Source of the DNA: Chloroflexota bacterium
Lineage (GTDB): Bacteria; Chloroflexota; Dehalococcoidia; Tepidiformales; Tepidiformaceae
Assembly: GCA_016191435.1 (NCBI GenBank)
Contig: JACPOQ010000035.1
Span: 558,001-622,000, forward strand
Length of the DNA stretch: 64,000 nucleotides
Direction of reading: 5' to 3'
Position 1 is the first letter of the stretch; each line of letters opens with the position of its first letter. The notes under the pieces were generated by a model. It did not search any database. It was not told where the DNA came from and saw only the letters and a list, made by a program, of their open reading frames with translations. The position numbers and the translations under genes were made by a program. Below, one piece after another: positions 8,645 to 17,438 of the stretch.

Positions 8645-10336
8645 CTATTCCGCCCACACGCGGTCGATCTCCTCGCCCGAGATGTCGAACGTGCTCGGGC
8701 CGTCGGGGAGCGGGAGCGGCTCCGTCGCCATCCACGCCGGAAGGCGGTCGTCGTCCCGGTCGAATCCGGCCCGGCGGTTGAACTCCAGTTCTGCGTCGAT
8801 GCCGTTCCGGGCCATCCGCAGCACGTCATCATCGCCCCAGGCAATGTCGAAGCGGTGACTCACGAACTGCGCCATGTCACCTGGCAACGCATTCGAAAAC
8901 TGGCACACGCCCACCGAATCGATGGCCATCATCACCAGTTGCTCGTGGCGGCTCTGCTTGATCAGCGTGTCGGTGGTGGCGCCGCGCGCCGTCACCATGC
9001 CGGCCGTATGGTCGGCGCCCTGGGGGCTGGTGCTGTAGGTGATGCCCATGCCCTTGAGGGTCCGCGGTTCCCACGCCGGCAGTCCCTGGCCCTTTACAAC
9101 CGGCACCCGGTCGATGCCGAAGGTGCGCGCCACATGTGCGGTGCCGTTGCCGACGATCCGCCCGAGCGGCGTCCCGGCGCGGACCTCTTCGAGCAACGCT
9201 TTGGTCCGTTCCCAGTCGCCCCACGCGACCACGCCGGCCTCCATGGCGACGCCCACGGCGTTGCCGATCTCGATCGTGTCGAGGCCGATGTCGTCGCACA
9301 TGCGGTCGAGCTCGCCAACCGCGTCGGCGGGACCGATTTCGCAGTTGGAGCCCAGCAGTGCGATGCTCTCGAATTCGAGCGCCGTGGTGACGTGGTTGCC
9401 GTGCTCGTCGTTGAACAGGATCGCGCACTTGATGATGCAGCCGGCCATGCAGGGAAGCATCTTGCCGCCGCGCTCCTTCCCGAGCGCCTCGATGTGCTGG
9501 CCGCCGATGCTGTCCGCGTGCGCCCACGTCCCGGCGCGATGGTTGCGCGTCGGCATCGATTGGATGTTCTCGCGGTTCACGAACTTCACCACGCCCGCGG
9601 TCCCCGTCTTGCTGAGGTTCGCAGTGCGCGGGTCTTCGAGGATCATCTTGCTGAACTTCGTGACTTCCTTGCGGAACTCGTCCTTGCGCTCGCCGGCGAT
9701 GATCTTTGGCGCACCCGTGTCATCGACGACGATGGCCTTCAAACCCTTCGCGCCCATGACGGCGCCGGGCCCGCCGCGCGCGGCATGGCGCGTCGGACGG
9801 CCCTCCGGGTCGGTCACGGCGACGGAGGCCGCGGCCATGCGCCGTTCACCCGCGGGCCCAATGGTGGCGGCGGCGCGCGTCATCAGCGCCTCCCCGACGA
9901 GCTCGCGGTGCAGGTCGTAGTTCGACCGCCCAACGAGGCTGGTCGCAGGCGACAGCGATACGCCATCGTTGGTGATGTCGAGACGCTGCCAGTCCGTGCC
10001 GCTCGAACCAGAAACCACCAGCGCCTTGATCCCGAGCCGCGCAAGGCGGTGGCCCAGCTGGCCGCCGACGTTCGCTTCCTTCGTGCCGCCGGTGAGCGGG
10101 CTCTTGAAACCGAAACTCGTGCGGCCGCTGGTCGTGACCGCCGTACCGCCGAGCACCCCCGGCGCGATGAACAGCTTCGCCTCCGGCGAAAGCGGATGCA
10201 CCCGCGCGTCCGTCTCTTCGAGCAGCATCGTCGCCGTGAGGGCGCGACCGCCGAGCAAGCGGTAGCGCGCGGGGACCGTCTCCTCGGTGATGGTTTTGCT
10301 GGTCATATCGATGCGCAGGATGCGGTCGAGTTCCAT
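8645..10336 (-). CDS. Aldehyde ferredoxin oxidoreductase family protein (tungsten/molybdenum pterin enzyme)
   Basis: A 563-aa enzyme of the AOR family, which oxidises aldehydes (or reduces acids) with ferredoxin using a bis-pterin W/Mo centre and a [4Fe-4S] cluster. The N-terminal AOR beta domain (LLGGRALTATMLL, SGRTSFGFKSPLTGG, VGGQLGHRLARLGIKALVV) is intact, as is the pterin loop region GPGAVMGAKGLKAIVV. Cluster ligands are C296, C300 and C304 (PCMAGCIIKC) plus C478 in SVGVCQF. GGAG precedes the ATG. The pterin synthase genes moaD/moaE at 24 kb fit its cofactor need. No dedicated ferredoxin is next to it. The exact aldehyde is unknown. Confidence 0.88.
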   Translation of the reverse strand: MELDRILRIDMTSKTITEETVPARYRLLGGRALTATMLLEETDARVHPLSPEAKLFIAPGVLGGTAVTTSGRTSFGFKSPLTGGTKEANVGGQLGHRLARLGIKALVVSGSSGTDWQRLDITNDGVSLSPATSLVGRSNYDLHRELVGEALMTRAAATIGPAGERRMAAASVAVTDPEGRPTRHAARGGPGAVMGAKGLKAIVVDDTGAPKIIAGERKDEFRKEVTKFSKMILEDPRTANLSKTGTAGVVKFVNRENIQSMPTRNHRAGTWAHADSIGGQHIEALGKERGGKMLPCMAGCIIKCAILFNDEHGNHVTTALEFESIALLGSNCEIGPADAVGELDRMCDDIGLDTIEIGNAVGVAMEAGVVAWGDWERTKALLEEVRAGTPLGRIVGNGTAHVARTFGIDRVPVVKGQGLPAWEPRTLKGMGITYSTSPQGADHTAGMVTARGATTDTLIKQSRHEQLVMMAIDSVGVCQFSNALPGDMAQFVSHRFDIAWGDDDVLRMARNGIDAELEFNRRAGFDRDDDRLPAWMATEPLPLPDGPSTFDISGEEIDRVWAE

Positions 10337-10460
10337 CGTGGGATGCTCCGGGCAACGGTGAGTATGTAAAGTCGCATCCTACAGGAGGACGCCGCGAAGG
10401 GTCTGTGATGGTCCGCGCATGTTGACGGCGCGAGCGCCGGGCCGCGGGTTCGCCGCCTGG

Positions 10461-11525
10461 CTAGACCGTTTCCAGGAGCTTCGCCCACTCCTCGATCGCG
10501 TCTTCCTGACCGTGGACGAGCTGCACCGTGAACTGCTGGTACCCGGCCGCACCGACCGCTCGGACGCGGTCGCGAAGCTCGCCCGCGGTTGCAGTGAACG
10601 TCAACGCGCGGATGAGGTCGCCGGTGATGAACGGCCGCTCGTCGTCGCGCACGAACACGAGGTGCCCGCGGTGAAGCGTGGCATAGCGCGCGTCGGCGGG
10701 TTCGTAGCTTTCGTAGAGCTGGCGGTAGGCATTCGCGAGCTCCAGCATCGGCCCCGAAAGCCCCACCACGGCCCCCGTCACATCCGAGCGTTCCATGAGC
10801 CCGTGCAGGGCGACAGCCGCCATGGGCCCCGCCTGCGCCATCGCCCGCGGGCTATCGGCCGCCTCACCCTCCGCGAGGACGCAGCCGAGCGTGAACGCCG
10901 TCTTGTAGAGGGTCGCCACGTCGCGGCCGGCCGCCCGGCACGCCTCGTCCATCGCGCTCGCCTGTTCCGCTGCGCCCGGGACGTGCGAGATGAACGTGAT
11001 CCAGCCGTCGGCACGCCGGGCCGTGAGCGCCCGGCCCTTCGGCCCGAACGCCGAGATGTGCAGCGGCACCCGCGACTTGATGTCGATCATCCCCGCATCC
11101 GGGTTGAGGAAACGGATCTTGCGCGTCATCCCCTCGGTCTCGAACTCGACCATCTCACCCTTGAGCAAGCCCTCGACCACATCGATGTACGTACGCATCT
11201 CACGCAGCGTCTGTGCCGAGAGGCCCATCGTGTTGCGCCCCGTAAAGCCCGTCCCTACCCCGAAATCGATGCGCCCCGGGGCAAGGTGGTTCAAGGTTGC
11301 GAAGCAATTCGCGGCCACGGGCGCCAGCCGGTTCGACGGGATAAGCACCCCGGTCCCAATACGGATGCGCGAGGTATGCTCCGCCGCCAGCGCCATCACG
11401 ATGAATGGGTCGGCACACAGCAGTTGGGAGTCGTAGACCCACGCGCTTCGGAAGCCAAGCTCCTCGGCGCGCTGGATGGTGCTCCAGTTTTCGGGCGAAG
11501 CCGCGAGCGCGATGCCGAAATCCAT
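10461..11525 (-). CDS. LLM class flavin-dependent oxidoreductase (luciferase-like)
   Basis: A TIM-barrel flavin enzyme of 354 aa in the bacterial-luciferase superfamily, using FMNH2 or F420H2. Landmarks are MDFGIALAASPENW at the N-terminus, ELGFRSAWVYDSQLL, SRIRIGTGVLIPSNRLAPV and PGRIDFGVGTGFTG. These resemble F420-dependent methylenetetrahydromethanopterin-reductase-like proteins more than true luciferases. AGGAGG is well placed before the ATG. It is transcribed toward the AOR gene 124 nt away. PPOX-fold proteins elsewhere in the window belong to a family that also includes F420 users, but no F420 biosynthesis gene is present here, so the cofactor is undecided. Confidence 0.85.
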   Translation of the reverse strand: MDFGIALAASPENWSTIQRAEELGFRSAWVYDSQLLCADPFIVMALAAEHTSRIRIGTGVLIPSNRLAPVAANCFATLNHLAPGRIDFGVGTGFTGRNTMGLSAQTLREMRTYIDVVEGLLKGEMVEFETEGMTRKIRFLNPDAGMIDIKSRVPLHISAFGPKGRALTARRADGWITFISHVPGAAEQASAMDEACRAAGRDVATLYKTAFTLGCVLAEGEAADSPRAMAQAGPMAAVALHGLMERSDVTGAVVGLSGPMLELANAYRQLYESYEPADARYATLHRGHLVFVRDDERPFITGDLIRALTFTATAGELRDRVRAVGAAGYQQFTVQLVHGQEDAIEEWAKLLETV

Positions 11526-11710
11526 GGTTGGCCTCCTGCGGAGCCCCGTAGTCGCGAGGCTTGACTGCGGGGCGATGATAGCGGATTGGGGCGGCGATCA
11601 CCGCTCGCCGGCAGGCTGGCCCCGCGGCGGTAATGGCCGGGCGTTCCCTCGGCCAATGACAAGAACATCCCGTCGGGCTTTGCGCTCGGCGCCCTCGCCG
11701 GGAATGTCGG

Positions 11711-12142
11711 TCACGGCTCGCCGCGCGGCAGCCGGACGCGCGCGGTGCCGGGCATGATAACCTGGCCGTCGGCGTTCTCTTCCCAGACTTCGAGTTCTAC
11801 GACTCCGTCCGCGACGGCTGTCACCCGTCCACGGAAGGTCAGGTCTGATTCGGGGAACGCCCGCGCGCGGTTCTGCCACGTGAGGTGGAGGAGCCGGCCT
11901 CGGGGACCCATCCAATCGGACACGAACTGCGCCAGCCACGCGCCCTGGAGCGGACCATGCACCAGCACGTCCGGGTGGCCTTCCACCGCCGCGTACTCCC
12001 GGTCGTAGTGGATGCGATGCGGGTTCGAGCTGGCGGCGCTGTACAGGAACAGTTGGGCTCGGCTCGCGTTCTTGACCATCGCTGGCAACTCCATGCCGGC
12101 CTGCACGTCTTCGAAGTGGAGTTGGCCAACCGTGGCGGTCAT
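11711..12142 (-). CDS. MaoC-type acyl dehydratase, C-terminal-type hotdog subunit
   Basis: A single-hotdog protein of 143 aa. The region NPHRIHYDREYA followed by HGPLQGAWLAQFV resembles the R-specific enoyl-CoA hydratase active-site loop. It overlaps the upstream gene by 4 nt (ATGA at 12139-12142), which encodes a related hotdog of the FAS1-dehydratase type. Such adjacent small genes commonly form a heterodimeric (R)-hydratase acting on bulky acyl-CoAs, for example steroid side chains in actinobacteria (ChsH1/ChsH2-like arrangement). That role is inference from family and context. Translation is probably coupled to the upstream subunit. Confidence 0.78.
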   Translation of the reverse strand: MTATVGQLHFEDVQAGMELPAMVKNASRAQLFLYSAASSNPHRIHYDREYAAVEGHPDVLVHGPLQGAWLAQFVSDWMGPRGRLLHLTWQNRARAFPESDLTFRGRVTAVADGVVELEVWEENADGQVIMPGTARVRLPRGEP

Positions 12143-12645
12143 CGCGCGATGCTCCGGCCGCGGGCGCGTGCCACCACTTCGCCGAGCTGGTTCGTGTACG
12201 TGGTCTCGGTCGTCATGAGGACGAACGGCCCCGAGGCGCCGTCCTTCTCTTCGAGCCCCGCCAGCCGCGTTTCCGCCGTGATCGTGTCGCCCACGTACGC
12301 CGGCGACAGGAAATCCCAGTCCTCGCCGCCGAACATGACTCGCTTGACGCGGAGTTGCGGCCCCCGGCTGCCGCTCCGGTAGAGGCCATCGATGCGCAGG
12401 TCGGCGAGGGTACCATGCTGCGCCGTCACGTAGCCGAGGTACGTGGGCGGGACGATCAGCGTTCGGTAGCCTGCCTCCCGCGCGGCGGCTTCGTCGAAGT
12501 ACAGCGGGTTGAGGTCGTCCACGGCCTTCGCGAACCGCTGCGCGTCCTTGAGCGTGATCTCGCCCGTCGCCGGCTGGCCCAATCGTTGGCCGACCATGGC
12601 GCGCGCTTCGGGCGGCACGAGGCTCTCCCTGGAATCCGCGGTCAT
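12139..12645 (-). CDS. FAS1-like dehydratase / MaoC N-terminal-type subunit
   Basis: A 168-aa hotdog protein of the type called FAS1-like dehydratase (MaoC N-terminal half). Landmarks are DAQRFAKAVDDLNPLYFDE, GYRTLIVPPTYL and the strand GEDWDFLSPAYVGDTITAE. The start has GGGAG upstream and a TAGAAT box about 20 nt before it (complement 12667-12672). It is the promoter-proximal gene of a coupled pair with the second hotdog gene. It is divergently arranged, 132 bp apart, with the fused CaiB transferase, which suggests one acyl-CoA pathway: CoA activation by transfer, then hydration. Confidence 0.78.
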   Translation of the reverse strand: MTADSRESLVPPEARAMVGQRLGQPATGEITLKDAQRFAKAVDDLNPLYFDEAAAREAGYRTLIVPPTYLGYVTAQHGTLADLRIDGLYRSGSRGPQLRVKRVMFGGEDWDFLSPAYVGDTITAETRLAGLEEKDGASGPFVLMTTETTYTNQLGEVVARARGRSIAR

Positions 12646-12777
12646 CGAACTACTCCCGTCCGGTGGATTCTACGGCGGGAAAGCTGCCCTGTCCGCGCGG
12701 TCATTCCGGTGCGGCGCCGGCGGAGCCACACCTGTAGGATAAGCCCGGCCGCCAAATTCCTTGGTGGCGGAGGGATG

Positions 12778-15225
12778 ATGGCCGATGAAGCGCCGCGCGG
12801 CCCGCTCGCCGGACTGCGCGTCCTGGACCTTGCGACCGAGCGGGCGGAGCTCGCCGGCCGCCTGCTCGCCGACCTCGGCGCCGATGTCCTCAAGGTGGAA
12901 CCGCCAGGCGGCGCGGCCGCACGCCGCATTGGCCCGTTTGATGGCGGCGTATCGCTTTACTGGTCCGCCGTCGCGCTGAACAAGCGTAGCGTTTCGCTCG
13001 ATTACACCACTGCCGCCGGCCGCGCGGGTATCCTTTCGCTGGCCGACACCGCCGACGTGCTGATCGAGTCCTTCGAGCCAGGTGAACTTGAGCGCGCCGG
13101 GCTCGGGTACGCCGCGTTGCGCCAACGGAACCCCGCGCTGGTCTACGTCTCCGTGACGCCCTTCGGCCAGGACGGCCCCGAGGCCGGCAGCCCGGCCGCC
13201 GAGCTCACCGTCGAGGCTGCCGGCGGCCTCATCTCGATGCAGGGCGATGGCGACCGGCCCCCGGTCCCCGTTGGCTATCCGCAATCGTGGTTCCACGCCG
13301 GCGCGCAGGCGGCGGCCGATGCCGTCATTGCGCTCAATGAGCGAGCGGCCTCCGGGCGCGGCCAGCACCTGGACGTGTCCGCGCAGGCGGCGGTCGTCTG
13401 GACACTGATGAACGCAACCGGCTACCCGCCGAACACCGGCGCCGACGCGCCCGGCTACTGCGAACAGCGCGCCCTTCCGAGCCCGGCGCTCATCCCCGGC
13501 CTCGCGCCGAAATCGCTGCTCGCCTGCAAAGATGGCTACCTCGTGGTGTCGCTGGTGCTTGGCGCCATGGGCTATCACACCACGAAGATGCTCCTGCGCT
13601 GGGCCGAAGAAGAGGACCAGCTGCCGCCGGGGCTGCGCGGCCTGGATTTCGGCCGCTGGCCGCTCGACATCATGGAAGGCAAGCTCGCCGTCGAAACGAC
13701 GCAAGCGGCCCTCGCAGCCATCGAAGCGTTTATGGCCACGCGCACCAAGTACGAGTGCCAGCAACGCGCCGTCCGCGACGCGCTGCTCCTCGCCCCCATG
13801 TACGACTGCGCGGACGTGGCGGCGGACCCCCAGCTCACCGCTCGCGGCTACTGGCAGGAGGTCGGCGGCCGCCGCCATCCCGGCGCGTTCGCGAAGCTAT
13901 CGCGCACGCCGATCGTGTTGGCTTCCCCGGCGCCGTCCGTTGCCGATTCCGCCCCGGCGTGGGCCCGCCCGGCACTCCCCGCGTTCGCGCTGCCCGATCC
14001 AGCCAGGCCCCGCAATCTCGCGTTCGACGGCCTGCGCGTCGCCGACTTCGCCTGGGTAGGCGTGGGACCGATCACCAGCAAGGCGCTCGCGGACCATGGC
14101 GCCATCGTCGTCCACGTCGAGACCAGCACGCACACGGACACGCTCCGCAACGTGCCGCCGTTCAAGGACGGCGTGCCGGGCCTCGATCGCGCCCAGTTCA
14201 TGGCCAACTACAACAGCTCGAAGCTCGGCATAACGCTCGATTTCACGACGGAGAAGGGCCTGGAGCTGGCCCGCAAGCTGATCGATTGGGCCGACGTCGT
14301 CGTCGAAAGCTTCACCCCCGGCACGATGGCGAAATTCGGCCTGGATTACGCGACCATCAGCAAGGACCGGCCGGACCTCATCATGTTGAGCACCTGCCTG
14401 CGCGGCCAGACCGGCCCCGAAGCAACCTATGCCGGGTACGGCGGCCAGGGCGCCGCACTCGCCGGGCTCCACTACATAACCGGCTGGCCCGACCGGCCGC
14501 CCGCCGGGACGTGGGGCGCCTACACCGACTTCGTGGCGCCCCGATACGCCGTGACTGCACTCGCCTCGGCGATTCTCGAACGCCGCCGAAGCGGCCTTGG
14601 CCAGTACATCGATGTCTCGCAGGTCGAGGCCGCGATCCACTTCATCGAGCCACTGTTGCTCGATTACGAGGCCTCGGGCCACGTCGCCGGCCGCCCCGGT
14701 ACCTCTTCGCCGTCCCTCTGCCCTCACGGCGTCTACCCTGCCGCCGGTACGGAACGGTATCTGGCGATAGTCGCGGAGACCGAGGCCCAGTGGGCGGCCC
14801 TGCTTGATGCAGCCGCCCCCGCCCTGGCTCCGTTTGCAGGGCCGGGCTTTGCGTCCGTCGCCGGCCGTCTCGCGGACCGTGACGCCATCGATGCCGCCAT
14901 CGCCGCGTGGACCGCGCCGCATGACGCGTTCGAGCTCTCGGCCACCCTTCGCGCCGCCGGCGTCCCGGCGAATACCGTGATGTGGCCGAGCGACCTCTAC
15001 CGCGACCCCCAACTGACGCATCGTGGCTTCTTCGTGACGCTCAACCACACCGTCATGGGCCCAACGCCGTACGACGGCCTCGTCACACGCTACTCCGAAA
15101 CGCCGGGTAGGCTCTCGAAGGCCGCCCCATGCCTCGGCGAAGACAACGACTACGTGCTCCGCGAAATCCTCGGCCTCAGCGACGACGAGGTCATCGAATG
15201 CGTGGCGGCCGGCGCCCTCACGTAA
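12778..15225 (+). CDS. Fused tandem CaiB/BaiF (class III) CoA-transferase
   Basis: An 815-aa protein made of two class III CoA-transferase domains, about 1-405 and 416-815. The second opens with FDGLRVADFAWVGVGP. Single family members are about 400 aa. The C-terminal domain keeps the catalytic-position Asp (D584 in AYTDFVAP). The N-terminal domain has His (H173) at the aligned place, so it is probably structural. The order and residue pattern match the two separate genes at 43.7 and 45.0 kb, so this is a fusion of a heterodimeric transferase. I choose the ATG at 12778 rather than 12775 because GGAGG lies 4 nt before it. A TAGGAT box lies at about 12735. Acyl donor and acceptor are unknown. 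Confidence 0.86.
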   Translation: MADEAPRGPLAGLRVLDLATERAELAGRLLADLGADVLKVEPPGGAAARRIGPFDGGVSLYWSAVALNKRSVSLDYTTAAGRAGILSLADTADVLIESFEPGELERAGLGYAALRQRNPALVYVSVTPFGQDGPEAGSPAAELTVEAAGGLISMQGDGDRPPVPVGYPQSWFHAGAQAAADAVIALNERAASGRGQHLDVSAQAAVVWTLMNATGYPPNTGADAPGYCEQRALPSPALIPGLAPKSLLACKDGYLVVSLVLGAMGYHTTKMLLRWAEEEDQLPPGLRGLDFGRWPLDIMEGKLAVETTQAALAAIEAFMATRTKYECQQRAVRDALLLAPMYDCADVAADPQLTARGYWQEVGGRRHPGAFAKLSRTPIVLASPAPSVADSAPAWARPALPAFALPDPARPRNLAFDGLRVADFAWVGVGPITSKALADHGAIVVHVETSTHTDTLRNVPPFKDGVPGLDRAQFMANYNSSKLGITLDFTTEKGLELARKLIDWADVVVESFTPGTMAKFGLDYATISKDRPDLIMLSTCLRGQTGPEATYAGYGGQGAALAGLHYITGWPDRPPAGTWGAYTDFVAPRYAVTALASAILERRRSGLGQYIDVSQVEAAIHFIEPLLLDYEASGHVAGRPGTSSPSLCPHGVYPAAGTERYLAIVAETEAQWAALLDAAAPALAPFAGPGFASVAGRLADRDAIDAAIAAWTAPHDAFELSATLRAAGVPANTVMWPSDLYRDPQLTHRGFFVTLNHTVMGPTPYDGLVTRYSETPGRLSKAAPCLGEDNDYVLREILGLSDDEVIECVAAGALT

Positions 15226-15233
15226 CGGGCTCG

Positions 15234-16244
15234 TCACTCGTTCGGCAAGATCGCAACCTTGATCGTGTTGCGCTTCTTGTCGTTGGCGGCGTCGAAGGCC
15301 TCGTTCGCCCGCTTCAGCGGGAAGAGGTCGGTCTGGAACAGCGCTAACTCGTCGCGATAGTCCGCCGACATCCGCGCGGCGGCGCCGAACTCCGAGTCGT
15401 TTCCTGCGCGGCCATACATGACTGAGCCGATGAGCCGCACCTCATCGTTGACGAGCCGGAAGGCGGGAATGCTGGGACGGCCGGTAAACACCCCGAGCGC
15501 CACGACGACACCGCCCGCCCGCACGTTGAAGATCCCTTCCGTGAGCGTATCCGCCTCGCCACCGACCGTTTCGAGGACGGCGTCCGGCTGGTGCGCCTTC
15601 GCCCACGTGCGCAGGTCCCTGGAGCCCGGCTCGAAGACCGCGGCCGCGCCGAGCTGCAGCGCCAATTCCCGCTGGTGCGGGTAACGGGCCGTGATCGCCA
15701 CTTCGGTGCAAATCTTTCGCAGCACCAGCAGCGACATAAGCCCGATGCTGCCGGCGCCGAGCACGATCGCCCGTGAGCCGAATGGGAGCTCCGCCAGGTG
15801 GACGCCGCGCACCGCCACCGCCAGCGGCTCCACTAGCGAACCGAGCACCGGGCTCATACCGGCCGGCAGCGGGTAGACGTTTGCGCTCCGCACCGCGAGC
15901 CGCTGCTGCAGGCCGCCGGGCGCGGAGATGCCCATCAGCTTCAGCGCCGTGCAACGGTGCGGCATCCCGCCGCGGCACGGCCCGCACTCGAGGCAGCCAA
16001 CGACCGGCTCGATGGCGACGGGCGTGCCTGCCGGCAGCGGCCCTCCGCGCTCGACCACGCCACCGAGCTCGTGGCCAGGGATCGCGCCCACGGCAGGTTT
16101 GAACTCGCCGCGGTACATGTGGAGGTCGGTCCCGCAGATGCCGGCGGCATCGATGCGCACGAGCGTGTCTCCCGGCGCGGGCTCGGCCTCGGGGCGTGAT
16201 TCGATGGCCAGGTGGTGGTCTTCGGTCCATGCGGCGACGTTCAT
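15234..16244 (-). CDS. Zinc-dependent medium-chain alcohol dehydrogenase
   Basis: A 336-aa MDR-family dehydrogenase. Catalytic zinc ligands are C37 (GICGTDLH) and H58/E59 (PGHELGG). The structural zinc lobe has C84, C87, C90 and C98 (CLECGPCRGGMPHRC). The Rossmann motif is VLGAGSIGLMSLL. The overall form is closest to the threonine/sorbitol/butanediol dehydrogenase group. I start at the ATG at 16242-16244 (MNVAAW), since the longer frame upstream is antisense to the small gene at 16.3 kb. It converges on the fused CoA-transferase 8 nt away. The alcohol or polyol substrate is not evident. Confidence 0.88.
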   Translation of the reverse strand: MNVAAWTEDHHLAIESRPEAEPAPGDTLVRIDAAGICGTDLHMYRGEFKPAVGAIPGHELGGVVERGGPLPAGTPVAIEPVVGCLECGPCRGGMPHRCTALKLMGISAPGGLQQRLAVRSANVYPLPAGMSPVLGSLVEPLAVAVRGVHLAELPFGSRAIVLGAGSIGLMSLLVLRKICTEVAITARYPHQRELALQLGAAAVFEPGSRDLRTWAKAHQPDAVLETVGGEADTLTEGIFNVRAGGVVVALGVFTGRPSIPAFRLVNDEVRLIGSVMYGRAGNDSEFGAAARMSADYRDELALFQTDLFPLKRANEAFDAANDKKRNTIKVAILPNE

Positions 16245-16298
16245 CGGCCGGATTCTACATTGCTGGCGAGGCGCCGGGCCGAGCGCTACCCTGACCGC

Positions 16299-16631
16299 AT
16301 GGGACACCGCAAGCTGCGCAAGCGCGAGCGCCGGGCCGCATACGAGGCTGGCCTGCTCGATCCCGGCTTCGCGACGCCCAAAATCCGCGAGCCCATCCCC
16401 GATGACGTTTACGCTGAACTGAGCGCCCTCGGCGACGACGCGTTTGCGGCCTATTCCCTCGAAAACCTCTTGCGCACGGGCACGCGTGTGAAGACGTGCG
16501 GCCAGTGCCGCGAATTCGTCGAGGACGCTGAGGGCGGCCGCGGCAGCTGTCTGCACCCCGGCAGCGGCATCGCCTTCCCCTGGACCGATACGCCCGGCTG
16601 CCCGTTCTACGCCGGCCGCGGCCACCGATAG
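16299..16631 (+). CDS. Small hypothetical protein with four-cysteine metal site
   Basis: A 110-aa soluble protein with a basic N-terminus (GHRKLRKRERRAAYEAG) and four cysteines late in the chain: C67 and C70 (TCGQC), C84 (GSCLHP) and C101 (GCPFY). The spacing C-x2-C-x13-C-x16-C would suit a rubredoxin/HiPIP-like Fe or [4Fe-4S] site or a zinc knuckle. The small accessory subunits of glycyl-radical enzymes look somewhat alike, but no such enzyme is nearby. A TACCCT box at 16287-16292 lies 6 nt before the ATG with no ribosome site, so it is probably leaderless. It is divergent from the alcohol dehydrogenase. I do not recognise its function. Confidence 0.65.
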   Translation: MGHRKLRKRERRAAYEAGLLDPGFATPKIREPIPDDVYAELSALGDDAFAAYSLENLLRTGTRVKTCGQCREFVEDAEGGRGSCLHPGSGIAFPWTDTPGCPFYAGRGHR

Positions 16632-16730
16632 ATCGTCGCGCGCATTCGATTTCTGTCCTTTTCGACATGACAAGTGTGCCCCGACCTTCGCGGGTCGGCG
16701 GACGCGAGTCCGGACGCGACGTAATGCGTG

Positions 16731-16777
16731 CTACAATATCTGGTAGCAAAGTCTTGACGAGCCACAAGATGTAGGAC
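16731..16777 (+). promoter_or_regulatory. Paired NrdR boxes upstream of nrdR
   Basis: Two similar 16-bp elements lie at 16731-16746 (CTACAATATCTGGTAG) and 16762-16777 (CCACAAGATGTAGGAC). They share CNACAANATNTNG and start 31 bp apart, three helical turns. Paired boxes with this spacing are the known architecture of NrdR operators. The second lies inside the core promoter of nrdR itself, so autoregulation is expected. The boxes are imperfect, which is normal for NrdR sites. Confidence 0.65.
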
Positions 16778-16783
16778 TATGCT
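16754..16783 (+). promoter_or_regulatory. Core promoter of nrdR
   Basis: TTGACG at 16754-16759 and TATGCT at 16778-16783 are 18 bp apart. The second NrdR box occupies most of the spacer. Transcription would start near 16790. This rules out the in-frame ATG at 16779 as a start and supports the GTG at 16842. Confidence 0.5.
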
Positions 16784-16841
16784 GCCAACCGTTCCGTCTG
16801 AAATGGCGCAGGCGAGTACGCAGTTCAGGAGATTATGGCGA

Positions 16842-17438
16842 GTGCGTTGCCCTTATTGCCATGCCCGCGATACCAAGGTCACCGATAGCCGCGCCAACGA
16901 CGACGGCATCCGCCGGCGCCGCCAATGCATCGCCTGTGGTGAGCGCTTCAGCACCTTCGAGGCCGTCCAGCTGACAGTCGTCCAGGTCATCAAGCGCGAC
17001 GGCAGGCGCGAGGACTTCAACCGGGAGAAGCTGGTGGCAGGGCTGCGAAAGGCCTGCAGCAAGCGCAACGTCTCGGTCGCCGAGTTGGACCTCATCGTCT
17101 CGGACATCGAGGCGAAAGTCATGTCCGACGGCCGCGCCGAGGTCCCGTATACCTTCATCGGTGAACTCGCGATGGACGCGCTCCGCAAGACCGACCACAT
17201 CGCCTATGTCCGCTTCGCCTCGGTCTACCGCACGTTCAGCGATATCGCTTCCCTCAAGGAATTCGTGATCGCCGTTGAAGAGGGTCGTGTTGCCTCGCAC
17301 GAAGAACGCTCGCTGCAACTCGCGCTGCCGGGCGCGATCCCGCCCGACGACGGTCCCGTCCGCGCACGCCTCTTCCGCGACATCGAAAGCAAGCACTACA
17401 GCGAACCCGAACCCGACCATGCAGGAGCAGCCGGATGA
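16842..17438 (+). CDS. nrdR: Transcriptional repressor NrdR
   Basis: A 198-aa ATP-cone regulator that represses ribonucleotide reductase genes when dATP is high. The N-terminal zinc ribbon has C3, C6, C29 and C32 (RCPYC, QCIACG), followed by GERFSTFE and an ATP cone (VVQVIKRDGRREDFNREKL ... VRFASVYRTF). The start is GTG at 16842, giving the canonical (M)RCPYC N-terminus with AGGAG 10 nt upstream. Earlier in-frame starts overlap the promoter. The C-terminal tail after about residue 145 is longer than in most NrdRs (about 150 aa is usual) and of unclear role. It is followed by a small gene (4-nt overlap) and then nrdJ. Confidence 0.93.
   Translation: MRCPYCHARDTKVTDSRANDDGIRRRRQCIACGERFSTFEAVQLTVVQVIKRDGRREDFNREKLVAGLRKACSKRNVSVAELDLIVSDIEAKVMSDGRAEVPYTFIGELAMDALRKTDHIAYVRFASVYRTFSDIASLKEFVIAVEEGRVASHEERSLQLALPGAIPPDDGPVRARLFRDIESKHYSEPEPDHAGAAG

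Noticed and set aside
8636-10369. 577-codon open frame antisense to the aldehyde oxidoreductase
   Set aside because: The reverse strand carries a full AOR with cluster cysteines; this frame is rich in His/Arg/Ala only.
12595-12780. Extended N-terminus for the fused CoA-transferase
   Set aside because: The upstream frame is antisense to the dehydratase gene; GGAGG fixes the start at 12778.
16779-16841. ATG at 16779 as the nrdR start
   Set aside because: It overlaps the -10 box and would add 21 unusual residues; the GTG at 16842 gives the canonical RCPYC N-terminus and has AGGAG.
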